From contig NC_133391.1 in the NCBI RefSeq assembly GCF_047511655.1, positions 110,521,384 to 110,585,383 on the forward strand: a stretch of 64,000 nt of DNA, in the 5' to 3' direction. How positions within the stretch are numbered: position 1 is the stretch's first letter; the number at the start of each line of letters is the position of its first letter. The stretch is from Castor canadensis. Taxonomy: Eukaryota; Chordata; Mammalia; Rodentia; Castoridae. The position numbers and the translations under genes are program-made. A model generated the notes under the pieces. The model was given only the letters and a program-made list of their open reading frames with translations, had not been told where the DNA came from and did no database searches. Shown here piece by piece: positions 12,871-26,484 of this stretch.

Positions 12871-13382
12871 CAAATCTGCAGAGAAGATGAAATAAGAATA
12901 AAGGATATTAAAAAAATAGACATTGACAAAAGAAAAGGTGCTCTGTATATGCGATCAGATGAAAACTGCATGTAGTCAGCTCAGCGTTTATATCAGCAAA
13001 GTATAAAAATTTTCCACCTTCACCTTCAGTGTGAGACCCTAGATCAGGAACTACGGAGGACTTTGTTACTTGTTCAAACCAGAAAACTTTTCTTTTCTTT
13101 CCAACATACTGTTCCATCTGCTTTGAAATAAACTTTCATGGCATGGTATTTGTCCAAATATCTTAAAAAGAAAAGATCTCATCAAGCTTTAGGAAAATAG
13201 ATAATAAGGATTATATAACCAAATTCTACTTGAGACTTGCTCTGGCTGGTACCTAATACATGATGACTGTGGTGTAGAGAAGGAGGTATCCAGCTGCTAC
13301 TTACATCTAACTGATAGAGGCAACCAGCAATTACCAAATAAAGCTGATTACATTGGCTTGTGTGAGTTCTCAAAATGGGTGA

Positions 13383-13578
13383 AGCCAGGCATCATGGTGT
13401 ATGACTGCTATCCCAGCACTTGAGAGGCTGAGGGCAGAAACAAGTTAAGATCAACCTGAGCTACATACTAATACCTTGTCTTTACAAAAAAAAAAAAAAA
13501 ATGAGGGGTGGAGGTGTGTATGTGGTAGAGTGCCTGCCTAGCAAGTGTAAGACCCTGAGTTCAAACCCCAATATTGCC
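13383..13578 (+). repeat. Composite SINE (B1-like plus ID-like)
   Basis: The left arm has GCCAGGCATCATGGTGTATG and CCCAGCACTTGAGAGGCTGA. A linker of about 17 A residues follows. The right arm has GTGGTAGAGTGCCTGCCTAG and GAGTTCAAACCCC. Confidence 0.85.
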
Positions 13579-13690
13579 AAGAAAGAAAAGAAAAAGAAGG
13601 AAGGAAGGGAGAAAGAGATGAAAGTGGGGAGGTAGGGGAAAGAAAAAATGTAGGAAAAGAAGAGAGGAGGAGGAAGGAGAAGAAGAAACT
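13579..13690 (+). repeat. GA-rich low-complexity tail
   Basis: A purine-rich tract (GAAAGAAAAG, GGAAGGAAGG and GGAGGAAGGA types) continues directly from the SINE tail, suggesting expansion of that tail. Confidence 0.85.
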
Positions 13691-14354
13691 GTGATGGAGA
13701 CCAGCAGATTTACCTACAAATAGCTTGAACTTACCTCTTTCTGAAATAACAATAAACCTAATCCTTTCTAATGTCTGAATAGTCTCAGAAAAAACTGAGA
13801 TAAAAGTCGAAAGGTATAGAATGTCTGAACTAGTCTGAACCTCATATAACAGAGGAGAGAAAATCAACCCAGAAAGAAAGACTAGACTCCCACAGGAGGC
13901 AATTAAGGCCCCATACACTGCCTCAACACAAGCCTGTGCCAATCAACAGAGGAGGATGAGCCTTGTTCTGTCCTGAGTATCTGAGCAGCTTTGGCTTCTC
14001 TGGGATGATCAGAGGGCAGCAGAAAGACTTCTATTCAAAAGCATTGCCCCATGGGCTGCCATTTGTCAGTGAATGTTCTGCTAGGGACTTGGGGTTTAAA
14101 TGGCAAAATCACTAGAAGAATAAAGATAAGTATGCTTGTTGAGATTTGTTCTATAGCTGATATTTCACGGTCTGAGGCTCGGCTTTTTGGAGTTAACTTG
14201 GCTTTCTCATATACAAAAGATATCACATTTATTCAGTAAATATTGTTGAATAATATGCACTAGTTGTGTTCCAGGCACTGGAAACAGAAATGCCTCTAGT
14301 TGTTACCAGTCCTGAGGGAGTACCATACTCTCAGTAACAGCTTCTGCCTACCAC

Positions 14355-14420
14355 ACTTCCCCTTTCTCCCTGTAGTGGGGATTGAATTTAGAGCCTTGCA
14401 TTTGCAAGCGCTCTATCACC
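14355..14420 (-). repeat. ID-like SINE fragment
   Basis: On the minus strand: ATAGAGCGCTTGCAAATGCA, then TAAATTCAATCCCCACTAC, the diverged A-box to B-box stretch of the tRNA-derived unit. No left arm is attached. Confidence 0.65.
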
Positions 14421-15957
14421 AATCTTCTCAGTAACAATTTCTTAGGACTAAATTAACTCCTGTTTTCCTCAATAATAGAAAGGACCTAGGTTGTTTCTGA
14501 GCAGAGATAACTAAGGGAAGGAAAGCAGGACAAGTGCCAAAAGGAAACAAGGAAGCGAGATACTGAAAGGGGTTTCTTCAGGAGACAGCCCTCCATATAT
14601 AACCCCATTTTCCTAGGACTAACCCTAACCCTAACTAAGATAACTGAAGTTACTAGTGAAGCGAAGGACCAAGGACTATTGGTACCAGTGAAAGCAAGCA
14701 GTCATGCAATCCAAGCTCACCAACAGACTTGGACTGCTGCAGACTGTTGGGACTCAGGACAACTGGTGAGGCCAGTGGCAGAGCAGCTGTCATCCTAAGA
14801 AGAACAGAAATGTAATGCTTCATCTCTGAGCACTCACACTCTTTAATACACTTGCCCTGAACCCTTTCCATGAGTACAGGCTTCTTCCTTTCTATTACTA
14901 TAGACCAGATGAACACAATATCTTCAGTGAAGAAGAGGTAGATGAAAGAAAAATGCATCCTGTTCCTCTCAACAAGTTAGAACACAGGCCCAGATCAAGG
15001 CCAGATGTGAAAATTTTGTGGGATCACATTTTACCCTTCCAGAGCGCCTTTGCTTTAGAAGCACTTAGAAACAGGAGCAGGTAACTGTGGACTTGCTAAG
15101 GAACTTTTCCGAGGATAGAGCAAGGGTTTTAGACCAAGGAGAAAACCTGGGTTGTCTACTGCTGTGGATTAGGATTGCCCTTGGCAAAGAATTTAAAACT
15201 ACTTGGAAAAAGTCAAAAGACTTGTCAGACATCAAAAAACTCAGAACAATGCTTTAATGATTTAAGTGTAAATGAATCTTTGACACATATGGATTGAATT
15301 TCCCTTACAAAGCACATGCTAAAACACTGAAGAAAAACGTTCCTGACAAGTCACATGTTCAGTTTACCACATGAATGCAACTGTTATAGATTAGTTGTAA
15401 GGTCCCCTCGTGTGCCATCCCTCTAGTCACATGCATCTCAGACCGTCACCCGTGCCTTCCCATCATAGGACCTCAGAGTGGGCAAAAGGGGCACCAAAGC
15501 ATTGACCACTCAGGGTTCCCTCCCTTTGTCCTTCTTCTTCCCACCTTTCTCCAATACTAAAAACTAGGACTCTGATTACAATATTAAATGCACTAGATTG
15601 AATAAATCGAGGCCTCAACACAAGTCAAATTTCAGATAAAAGGGACTCAAATATAATAAAATACTAGGTCATCTTTAAGCCTTTAGAATTTATAAGTAAC
15701 TCACAGGTGTTGCACTTGAAATGGAGAGACCAAATTATGGATTTATACTATTTTATTTCACCAAATAGACAAAAGCTTACACAATGTTGCCAATATGCTA
15801 AAAATAATTATCTGTAAGATTTTCAGATATGTTCTGCAAGTTTGCTCAATTCTCATCAACTCTTCCCATTCTTACTTGTATCATAAAGAAGAAGATTATG
15901 GTTTGTTTTGTTGTTGTTATCTCAATAAAAATCTGGGCATGTTTATTATATGGCTTT

Positions 15958-16078
15958 AAAAAATTTTTTTTAGACAGGATTTCTCTTTGTAGCCCAGGCT
16001 GCCTCCAACTTATGATCCTCCTGCCTCAGCTTTTAAGGGCTGGTTTTATAGGTGTGGGCCACCATACCTTGTACCATG
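15958..16078 (-). repeat. B1 SINE
   Basis: On the plus strand it reads T-rich, AGACAGGATTTCTCTTTGTA, GCCCAGGCTG, ATCCTCCTGCCTCAGC and GGTGTGGGCCACCATACC, the reverse complement of a B1 monomer. It is diverged at the expected 'ctgggattaca' box. Confidence 0.8.
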
Positions 16079-16556
16079 GCTTCTTGTAAGCTGAGTCACC
16101 TACAAAGCCACCTTCTGTAAGACAGTCTGGCTATATGCCTCAAATGACCTTGTGGACACAGCTTCCCCTTTTGCTCTTGTCAGCACTTTCCCAGGTGCTG
16201 GGAAAAGCTGTAAAGCCTCTGAACATGAAATCCTCAAAGAATTCCAAGTTAGGAGGTCATGTTGCCAGTTCTTTCTCATCAGATGTACAGCTGGGTAGCA
16301 TCCTGCAGATTTTCATAGTGTTGTCATTGGGGCTTTTTTGAGCAGAAAGGCTAAAACAGTCCAACTATGGCAAAGTCAGGTAGGGTTGTATTTCCAACGA
16401 GGTCTGTCCAGTTACTTCTGGCATGACTGACGGTCTGGTGTCACCACCACTTCATGTGTCCTTTGGGGAGTGCAGCATTTGTGCCAGTCACAATAAGCCA
16501 TGTCTGTCAAAACACACAAAGACCAGCTTCAACTACTTCTTGTTTTTTAAATCTAT

Positions 16557-16645
16557 AACTTTGGGTTGTGGATGTAGTTCAATGGTAGAGTATGTATTTC
16601 GTATAAGACCTTGGGTTTGATCACAAGCACCGTAAAATAAAACAA
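16557..16645 (+). repeat. ID-like SINE
   Basis: GTAGTTCAATGGTAGAGTAT (A-box region), GACCTTGGGTTTGATCAC (B-box region) and an A-rich end. It stands alone without a 7SL-type arm. Confidence 0.7.
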
Positions 16646-18389
16646 AATCCATACATTGGATATGATACTCTATCCATTCAAGGGAGGGTCTCTTAGAAAT
16701 TCCTGAGTCCAAAGAGACTCTATGCAAAATCATTCTGGGGAAGAAATCATTAAGCTGTATGTTTGTATGAATCCAGAGTTATCTACAAGTAGACAAAATA
16801 GTCATAACATGAGAAATAAGAAACTATTTTTAGGAAATAGCCACAAGGCTGACATGTTCCAAGGTGAGTGCTATACCCATTAACTTAAATCCAAATCTAC
16901 GCAGGAGTGTGAAAAGAACTGCTGCAGAATTGTCCTATTATTCCCTGGACTGAATATCCCTGACACTTCTCCAACCACATATAAAAGCTTTGAAAATACA
17001 GTAAGGAAAAAACGTCAGCAGTCATCACATGTTAAGTGGGCTCATTATCTCATCTTTGGATCTAGCCTGATTTGTACTTTTGCATCTTCTAGAAAAAGTA
17101 ATTGTACTTATTACTAATCCCTAACAGCCTACCCTGTGCATTGCTATTATTATTTGTGTGTACAAAAGAAAACAGGAGGGAGGAAGTGAGGGGAGGAAAG
17201 AGGACAGAGAAGCAGCACACTAGGTTTGGAACATTTGGTGAATTATAAATGACTGGACTAGGTAGGGGGCTTCATCATTGGACCATGTACTTGAGCATCA
17301 GGAATGAAATATATAGGAGAAAACTGAGTAAAGATTAATAGAAGGCAAATAAGAATGATTTATTTTAAGATATAATCATTCTTATGGAATAAACTGGAAG
17401 GGAATTTTTGATGGAAGAAAGGATAAGGAGATCCCAACTAATTAATTTTGATTTTTTAAAAATTTTAGTTTCCACATTAAATTTCAAACAAATTCTTTAC
17501 TGCCCACACTATTCCCAAACTATCTGATTTCATCTTTCATCATTTGGTAAGTTTAATGAGTCCCATAAAGGAAACAACAAATGGTGGCCAAAGGAATATA
17601 TAAACTTCAAGAGCCTAGGAATCACAGTAAGGAGCTCACTTCTACCCAGGAAGCCTGGTAGGATATAAGCCCTGGGTGGAAAGAAAGCTTATTCTGACCA
17701 GACATAACCTTCAGACAAGAATGAAAAAAGTGGCTAATGGGAAAGAGTCAGTTGAAAGAGACGAATACTCACTAATTACTCAGCCATGGATTTTATAGGA
17801 AGCAGCACCCAGGGTTTCATGTATTTCACACTTTTCCTTAGAATAGAACTTACCAAATTTTAGTAAAGACACATGGAAAGATTTCTTTCTGGGCATTAAC
17901 TTAAATCTCTTTTTTGGTTTATATTTTTAGATACCAAGTCCTGTGGTTAGCATTACAGAAGTGTTTCTGGAGGGTGGCCATGTTGCCAATGATTTTTAAT
18001 GGATGCCAAAGAAGAAAAGCATTCTAACTGAGCAGGAATAATTTAGTCCAGAGAAGAAAGCACCAGGCAGTCTAAATGCAAACCATGTACTTTAAACAAA
18101 TGCAGCCATGACGAAACAATAGACTTGGTGCCTTAGAAAAGAATATCGTAATATTCTCATAGTTGTAGAAAATCATACAGAAACTATTGTTGAAATTATC
18201 ATTTTTGGTACTGAGGAAAATTGGAGGATTTGCCTCAAATATTGGACTGTAGGTTGAGACCCATTTCTACCTCCCAAGACTTTCTTCTTAGCAAACAACA
18301 AGAGATAGATAAGAGCAGCTGGGGGGACCAGGCTTTGGACATTTAGACACATAGGCAAGGATAGTGTGAAGTAATGGGACTACTACAAA

Positions 18390-18570
18390 AGGAAGTCCAA
18401 ACACCTGGGATCTAGTATAGATCTCATTTCTTTAATCTGAACCATGAGTAGGTACTTGTCTGAGTCTCTGTTTCTGATTAATATTTTAAAATGAGATAAT
18501 AATTCTTGTTCTCTAAATGTCTTTTGGAAGGGCAAAGCAAAATGAGTGACTAATAATAAGCCCTTATAAA
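18390..18570 (+). repeat. MIR SINE (diverged)
   Basis: TACTTGTCTGAGTCTCTGTT followed by AAATGAGATAATAATTCTTG matches the 'cctctgtgcctcagtttcc...aaatggggataataat' core of MIR. Confidence 0.6.
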
Positions 18571-21500
18571 TTGAACCCGTTAATAAGAAAACGTATCTTC
18601 TGCCTTAAAGAAGAAAGAGCTTTAGCTTTCCAAAAATGGTTAATAGAACAAGTGGAAGAGTATCAGTGCATATAACTAGCATTTAAGAAGCCCAAGATAT
18701 TAAGATTGAATTTTTTATTTGATTGTTGGGCACAGTGTAAGCCTTTTTGGTGCCCAAGACATTGTCAGATAGTCAGTTCCACAGCTAAGTTAGGCATGCC
18801 AAAGGCACTATGGCTCTAATCTAGCACCACTCAATGCTGTCTTACAGATGATGGGAGTCAGACTCGCTCAACCCGGATCTTTCTCAGGCTCTATCCTCCT
18901 CAGTCTCTCTTGGACAGGCTCTCCAAAAAAAAAAGCAATTCAGCTTATCTGACTCAAACAGAGTGTTGAGTTTCTTGTGTCAAGGCTCTAGAAATAAGAC
19001 ACTATTCTTAGCTGAGTTTATTTGCAAAATACTTAGCAGCGGTTGTTAGCTATTCTAGGAATGACACTGATTTTGGATGGGATCGGGTTGGCGCCTCTGC
19101 TATAATAACACTTTTGTGAGGAAGTGGGCATGGGGCTGCAACTTCAGTTTGAAGGGTTTAAACAACCTGTGGGTAAATAGAAGAGATCTCTGCAACCTAA
19201 TTCCTCAGTGTAATTCACCCTGGCTCTTAGTCTGCTAATGAAAGGTGAAGAATACATTCAGTCAGCATGAGTCTAACCACCATGATACTTGGTTGAATTC
19301 ATTACAACTTCCAGTGATGAAACACAAAACCTTAGATGCAAAGAAAGTCACTGGATACCCTCCCAAAACACACCCCAAATATTTCCACACATAGTTTGCC
19401 ATAATTCTTGGCACCTAATACTGGCAGTGCATGGCCAACCCCAGTGTCCTGGAATTTCATGTGGCTAAAATCAATCAGAAAACCAGAGTAGAAGACTTTA
19501 AAAAGCAAAAATCAACAGCTCAGTTGGCATCAGAAGGCAGGATAATATGCAGGCAAATAATTGACAAGCTACCTAGGATGGGATCTAGACTTGAAAAATA
19601 GTATACTATGTCCATTTCATTTCTAGGCTTTCAAATGATCCTAGTTCATGTCAACCTCTATTGATAAAATTCCTTAATAAATGGACTTTTAGTCAAGCCA
19701 CTTGATCTAGATGCATATAGGAGTTAAGACCTACAAAGCACTTAGAAAAAAAATTCCTGCAACATAGTAATCGCTACAAGTTCATTAAGTACAAAATTTA
19801 AGAATTTAGTGTATCCATTTTTTAAACAAGTTGACATAATTACAAACTCCTTAGAGCACTATAATTTCTTACAGTTCTATCAGAGTTCTGGGAAGATACT
19901 AGTCATGTAATTAAACACTATGTTATAACTGATTCAAAGATTTATTGAATTATGCTCTAGCATAATTAAATAATAACCATAATCATAGGGCCATGGATCT
20001 CTATATGCATGTATATGCACAAAGCCTAAATCAATAGTATGTGTCAATATTAACAAAATGTATGACTATGATAAAATATGTTCCATAATTTAATATATGC
20101 ACTATTATTTAGATGCTATTATGTTAGTCAAACATTTGATAATCCCTGACTGTATAATCAATATCACCTGGACATTTAATGAGAGAATGCCAAGCTTATG
20201 ACAAATTGCTAACTGGTAAATATTTGCATATTGATCATTTGTTTAAATTAGCTATAACAGTAAGATGTTCTATGAGGAAAATACAAAAATTATGAGGTAG
20301 AAAAACAGTTTTTTTATATCTACAAGTGAAACACATCTCTCTTTCAAATTTTCAGATTTGGATTCTATGATTACTAAAGAAAAAAGTAGTGAATTTTTTA
20401 AAATAGGGTAGATATTTTGCTTATTTCACCAGATATTTCATTTAAAACTAAGAGTTGGTATATTTTACATGATCTGGAAATCACCTGTTTTCTACTAAAA
20501 CTCTGGTTGTTGCAAGTGATAATCTGTATTTCATGAGAAAAGTTAGTTTTAGTGTGTTCCCTGATCAACTAACTATGTATTAGATTTATTATAAAATGGG
20601 TTACATTTTATCATATAACTAACTTAAAAGAGCAAATAAAATCAACATGTTGACCTAGAGAGGAAGAAATTAGCATTGTTTATTCACCCAAATAGTAAGC
20701 AATGACCATACATCTTTGGCTCTAAATATAAATGAATTTGGCTGCAAAATTGCCTTACTCCACCCCTTCCAAATTTCCACATGGACTTTGAGACATCCCA
20801 CATCTGCATCATGGAAGGGCCTGCCTCATCCTATTCTGAATTTAGCACCAGCTGAAGGAAAAGCAATGAATTTTTAACTTGGTTTTCTCTGAGTGAAGGA
20901 GAAACAGATTTTGTGTGTTAATTTATCTACTTAAAATGGAAACATTTTGAAGACTTCTAAAAAGAACTTTGGGTCCCAAAAACAAATAAATACAGATCCG
21001 GGGGAATAGTTTATAGGAAAAGATTGGGTGTGTCTACATTTTCTTACTGACCACTGTAACTAATTAGGTAATTTAATGGGCAAAACTTGTTAGTAAGAGA
21101 ACTACAAACAAGTTTATTTTTTCTGACAAGTTTCTCTATTAGAGATATCAAAGAACTAAGGATATCCCTTATGAAAAACTACAGACAACACCCTCTTTGG
21201 CAATCAGCTAACTGTTTTCTTTGGTTTGATTTTCCCTGGTTTTTCCATGACAAACAGAATTTTCTTGAAGACACCTGTCTCTGATCTGCCTGGTTGTTCG
21301 CCATGGGAATCAGAACTCCCACAACAAATGTGGACAACACCCTGAGACCTATGAACAGTTCCCCCAGGGCAGTGATCATCCTGAATGGATAGATTGCAGA
21401 GAGGGAAAGTGTTTTGCAAGTGCAGAAAACCAGAAGGAAAGGGCAACCCTGGGTTCTGAGGTTGTAGAAGTGGCTATGAGTACAACCGCTGCCTTATGAA

Positions 21501-24500
21501 GAGTGTGTTATGGAGAACACAATCTTTTTTTGTCTCAATGAGCATCTGAGAAGGCCTACATAGCAAGGCCCCAAAGAAGTTGTGAGCATAAGGAATTAGC
21601 ACAGGAGTCTTAATTCGTTTTCTATTTTGACATTCAAACAAAGAAATGAGGTTGTTTGAAAAAACTCTCTTGACTACAAAGGCACCATCTGGGACATATT
21701 ACAATATCCAGCCTCATTTAAAATCACCTTTTCATTATGTATTTTGAGTTTCTCTAATTTTAATTAATTAAGGTTCCCTCAACCTACCATACTTTCATAT
21801 ATATTTAGGCTATATATACATACATATATGCACATCTCCAAATTTTGCAGAATTGTGCCAAGATTGCTGCCATGTGGCAAAGCATTACAAAATTCAAGTT
21901 TTATTTTAAACTAGAAGTCATTTTCTAAGTCTTCTTCCTTCAACAGGTAGCAGTGATAGTTCCAGAACAAATTAGTGCCTTACATCTTTGAAGCGTCACA
22001 TCTGGACACCACAAAAGCAATGCACTCTGGTCCCTGTAAGCATATGAGCTACTTACATTCAGGAAACATTACAGATCCAGAATTAGTGAGGCTCTGCCCC
22101 TCTGGTCTATTAAAAAAAAAAAAAAACCCTGATAGCAATGAAACGATAAAGAACTTGTATACTATCTTCTCCTCCTAAAAGGGTTAGAGACTGAACTATT
22201 TGAAATGCATCTTCTGTCCTGCAGGTACAGGCTAGAGGTGGGTGGCTCTGTGGTGGTGTCTTTCTCATTTAGGTATATTTCACATCTTCCCTTTTTGAGA
22301 GAATGGCTTTAAAGAGGCTTCAGAGTTCTCAGCAATCCTACAACTACTTTTGTCGGTTACTAACTAAAAACTGAATTTGGAAAGGAGGTAATATGAGATT
22401 TGTCAGATGGTATTCCTTAGATCATAAGGACAAGATGTCATACTAAAAGAGTAGCAAGACTTTTATCCTCTTTTACTACAGAGTGGTTTCCCTTTCCCAT
22501 AAATGGCCATAGTCAACATGTTGACAAAAATCTAATGAATATAAGATTTGTAAGTCTTTTGATTCTAGCCTTCTTTTCTGCTAGCCATTTTCATACCCCA
22601 AGAGTCTGACTGAGCCAGACAAAGAGAGAGAAGAACTACTGCTGTGGATTCTCTGGCGAAAGGTTTAGTGAAGGACAAGGTTCAACTTAATTTCTAAAAT
22701 AAATTTTTAAAATATTATTGGTACAAACTTGGTCTGTTCTCCATTACCACAGATTCTAAGAATTAACTATAATTTTGCTTCTATTTGATTCCCCATAGGG
22801 ACAAAACCACACTTTTAATGCCAACACATGCACATTCTAACATTACAGTAAACGTTTTTCTGACGCATTTACAGATTTACAAAAAAAAAGAGATAAACTG
22901 AAACATTTGGCTAAGGTTTAGTTACTTCACTGAGAATCAGTAATATTTTAGAAAGTGGTACAATGTAGAAATTACTAAATCCATTCTTGAAAGACCCTCA
23001 GGTTAGAGTTTGAATTAGTAGAAAAAGAAAGAAATGCAAATTGTTTATTATTTTCACATGTACAGTAAATTCAAAAAATTGTACTTCTTTCGAGAACCAT
23101 ATGGGACAGACTTTCTTTTCATCAGGAGTGGTTTTGCTTGTTATGCCAAGAGCGAAAAAGATGTTTTTAATAACCAAAGTCAGTTTGTTATACAATCTGT
23201 CTGGACCTAGCTTGTAAAAGAGATGAAGATCCCTTGAGTAGGAAATAAAGGATGATGGAAGAGTTGTCTGAGGGGATAGAAGAGTTGTGCAAAAAACCAA
23301 AGATGATTGCAAAGGTAATCACCTCTAATTCATGGCTGGTAGCACTTGTTTGCATGTTCACTGAGTAATCATGAAAGGTTCTGGGGTTTCTTTTGTAAAA
23401 ACTAAGCTCTTTATGGGGAGAGAGGTGGTAAAAATTAATTGGGTGCTGCAGGCATGCCTCCTAAATACCTAAGTTTGGGACAAGTGAGAAATTCATCCAA
23501 CAACAGCCTGAGAGGACCTCAGAAAATATGGCTGTTCTTCGAATGTGGCTTTGAACCAAGGGAAGGCCAGCACCTTGCCTCAGAGGCTAGGGAAGAAGAG
23601 TTTTGTATAATGAGCGTGATCCTGAAAGGCCCACCCACATATGTTTCACTAGACCAGTGTTTTGTTTTGTTTTTTAAGATATATCAAAAGCTAGTACCAT
23701 ATTGTAAGGAAGTTTTCATGGTCCATAATGAAATGAGAAAATTATGGAAAGTATAGGGCATTCTTTATGAGTTAAACTCATTTGAGGGTCAGTTCATTAT
23801 TTGTAAGGTTATATTCCTCCTTTTTCTCAAGTTGAAATATCCTTTAATATATTAGATGGAACCTAATACAGCAATTTTACCAATCGTTAATTATCTTTGA
23901 CCTACAAAAATAGCAGTTTCCTAAGGCTCGAGCTAACATTAAGTGATGCTGATTAGCTAGAGAAGCTTCCAATGACCTTATGTGACAAAATAACATGCTA
24001 GTAACCATATGTCAGTACCAAGATTTAGTTTTGGTAGTTCATAAAATCTAGAGGCCATCTTAACTGAAAACCTTCCAGATTTTGACTTCTGTAAAATAAA
24101 ACAAAACCAAAAAAAAATAAATAAATAAAAAGGAAGCAGACCCAGATGTTAAATAGAATGTTGTGAGCACTAGAAACTAACTCTGAAAGAAGAAGCTGGA
24201 ATTCCTGAGATTGGAGCTCCAGGAGCAACATAGAGGACTATGAAACAGAGCACTGAACTAAAAAAGTCTTTCCAATCCCCTGCACCAATGGAAAAGGAAC
24301 TTGCTGACCATCCTCTCTCATTTTCTTCCAATGTAAAGATGTAGAAGCTGATTCTTCACTAGACAGATGTGGTGAGAGATCTTATACCAAAAGAAAGAGC
24401 TGAAAGACGCAGAGAGAGGAGCTGCTGTGGTTCCAGACTGTATTCCAATTTCAAGTCCAGTCACTCATGAGCACCAAGTTGGGTCTCAGGATCCAGACCC

Positions 24501-24789
24501 TTGGGACTAATGAGATAGGCCTGAGATTAATTTCCCCTTACTTAGGTAAGTTTGGAGAGCGGAGTTTCTAAGTCTTCTAAACAAAAGATCCTTGCTGAAT
24601 TGTAAGCAACCCATTTTGCAGAAGAAATGGGCTCATAACCAGCTACCCTATATTCTTTCTTTTATATCTCTTCTCTTCCATATAGTTCGTCCTCTACTCT
24701 TTATTTCTTCTTATGTGGCAGATGTGATAATTCAGACATGTGCACAAGTCTTAATCTGGATATGCCTATAACCTTGACAGCAAATCAGT

Positions 24790-25200
24790 AAGCTTTGGTT
24801 GCATAACAAACTACTCCAGAACAGGGTGGCTTGAAACAACAATTTACTTAGCTTGCAATCCTGCTGGTAGGAAATCAGGCTGGCTTCAGTGGGGCAATTC
24901 TTCAGGCCTTAGCTAGGCTGACTTAGAAATAGCTAGTTACCTTCTGGGTCAGCTAGGCACTAGCTAGTCTAGGATGGTTTCAGCTCAGAAAGTTTATCTT
25001 TTTCTCCAGGTGTTCTCTCATTCTGTCACAAGCTGATCTTTCATAGTTGTTCACTTGGCACTTGAACAGGGTTCCAAGAAAACAGGCAGATCCACAGGCT
25101 CAGAATTGATCCAGCTTCACTTCTGCTGCATTCTGTTGGCTGATGGACATCACACAGTCATCCCAGAATCAAATGATGAAGAAATGTACTCTACCTCCTG
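24790..25200. repeat. Old mammalian interspersed repeat, family unassigned
   Basis: GGTTGCATAACAAACTACTC followed by GGGTGGCTTGAAACAACAAT matches a consensus start that is common in mammalian genomes ('gctgccataacaaa...gtggcttaaaacaaca'). The copy is very diverged after the first 120 bases and I cannot name the family or fix its end. Confidence 0.5.
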
Positions 25201-26034
25201 AGGGGAAGAACCAAACAGTTAGGAGATAAGGATATAAGGAGGGAAATAATTGTAGCCATTTGGGAAATGATCAACTTCAGGTAGCTTTCCATCCCTAAGA
25301 TAGGAGCTTTTTAACAGAAAAGATACAAGGGAGTGGCTTCATTGATTTCTGCTCTAAGATCCAAGAAAAATAACTCTTTGACTGCCCTTCTTGCTTCCTC
25401 TCTCAAATCCAGGCTCATAGGACACAGAGCACCAAGTTCACACCACGGACCTATGAGCCTGAACTGTAAACTAGTTAGTTTGCAACACTAGAGGCTAGAA
25501 GCTTTAAAAAAAATTAAATAGAATAAATAAAAAACCAGGGGCAGATTGTTTAAATAATCTAAGAGGAGACTCCATCTGAAGAATATCACTGCAAACATTG
25601 TCAGGGTATGAGCTGGTATATTTTGATCATGTCAATTTAAAAGCATCTCTTTCATATGCCATTTTAATTAATATTCCTTAGCTAGGAAAATGAAAGTGTA
25701 TCTTCCTTAAGTCCCTCTCTCATTCTTGCATACACTCACAGTTTTTTCAGAGCCACTAAGCCAAACTTCACTCTGTCAGATCCCCAGGCAGCAGAAGACC
25801 AGCAGCATGGTGTCAAGTGACACAGAGGATGGAGCAGCAGGCTATAGGCTATGTCTGTCTATCACGTATATAGAACCTCAGAACAAAAAAGAAAAAAAAA
25901 AAAACTAGGTAAGAGAACTTACTTATTTTCAATGGAAGGTGAATCTAAATATCAGTCCAAATACAAGTGTATACTTAAATAACAAAATCTTTAGGATTTT
26001 TGTAATTTGCCAGACCCAACAACAAGAAGCATTG

Positions 26035-26098
26035 TGATAGGTAGCTATAGTACCAGTTAATTGGGAGGCTGAGGCAAGAGGATGACTTGAATCCAAGA
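26035..26098 (+). repeat. B1-like SINE fragment
   Basis: ATTGGGAGGCTGAGGCAAGA followed by GGATGACTTGAATCCAAGAG is the central segment of a 7SL-derived SINE. Both ends are missing, and the right edge runs into a G-rich tract. Confidence 0.6.
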
Positions 26099-26126
26099 GG
26101 GAGGGGTGGGGAAAGGAGGGGAGGGG
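26099..26126 (+). other. G-quadruplex motif
   Basis: Five runs of three or four G are separated by A, T, AAAGGA and A, satisfying the usual four-run G4 pattern. The last G run touches the left arm of the inverted repeat that starts at 26126. Confidence 0.75.
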
Positions 26127-26174
26127 AGCCTCCAGAAGGAACTACTGACACTTTGATTTTAGGACCTCTGACTT
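26126..26174 (+). repeat. Left arm of a perfect 49-bp inverted repeat
   Basis: This arm is the exact reverse complement of 26569-26617 over all 49 bases, by direct comparison. The bases flanking the arms do not pair (G at 26125 against T at 26618, and T at 26175 against G at 26568), so the match stops cleanly at both ends. The partner lies inside an old repeat; this arm has no other part of that repeat around it. Confidence 0.95.
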
Positions 26175-26484
26175 TTCCATTATTTTTTAAGCTCTGAGCA
26201 AAGACAGAATTAGAATGGAAGATTCGCTAAGAAAAGTTAATGGGGCAGAGGGAGGAATCAGTCAGTGGGGACTTCAGGGTAGTGAGGGATTTGCATAAGG
26301 ATGAAGGACAGAAAGGAGTAGAAAGAATGGTCCTGCCATGATGATCCACTTTGCATCCTTCTTAATTTTTCCTGGAGCCATCCTTGTAGAGAATGATGGA
26401 GTCTTGAAAGAAAAAGAGGACTGCATGGTGAGGGAAAGGACACTGCCCAGACACTCTTCATTTCTTTTGGAGTCCAGGCTCACA

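Larger units (their letters stand above)
16646..26030. other. Long gene-free stretch with no young SINE recognised
   Basis: Over about 9.4 kb I see no B1, composite or ID-like SINE, although the rest of the window carries one every few kilobases. A MIR (18390-18570) and an old repeat (about 24790-25200) are listed separately. No exon chain or known protein was found. The remaining sequence is AT-rich and unassigned. Confidence 0.4.

Noticed and set aside
16557-16645. tRNA gene suggested by A-box and B-box motifs, here and in the other ID-like units
   Set aside because: The units repeat many times, are A-tailed and lack a cloverleaf with a proper anticodon arm and acceptor stem. They are tRNA-derived SINEs.
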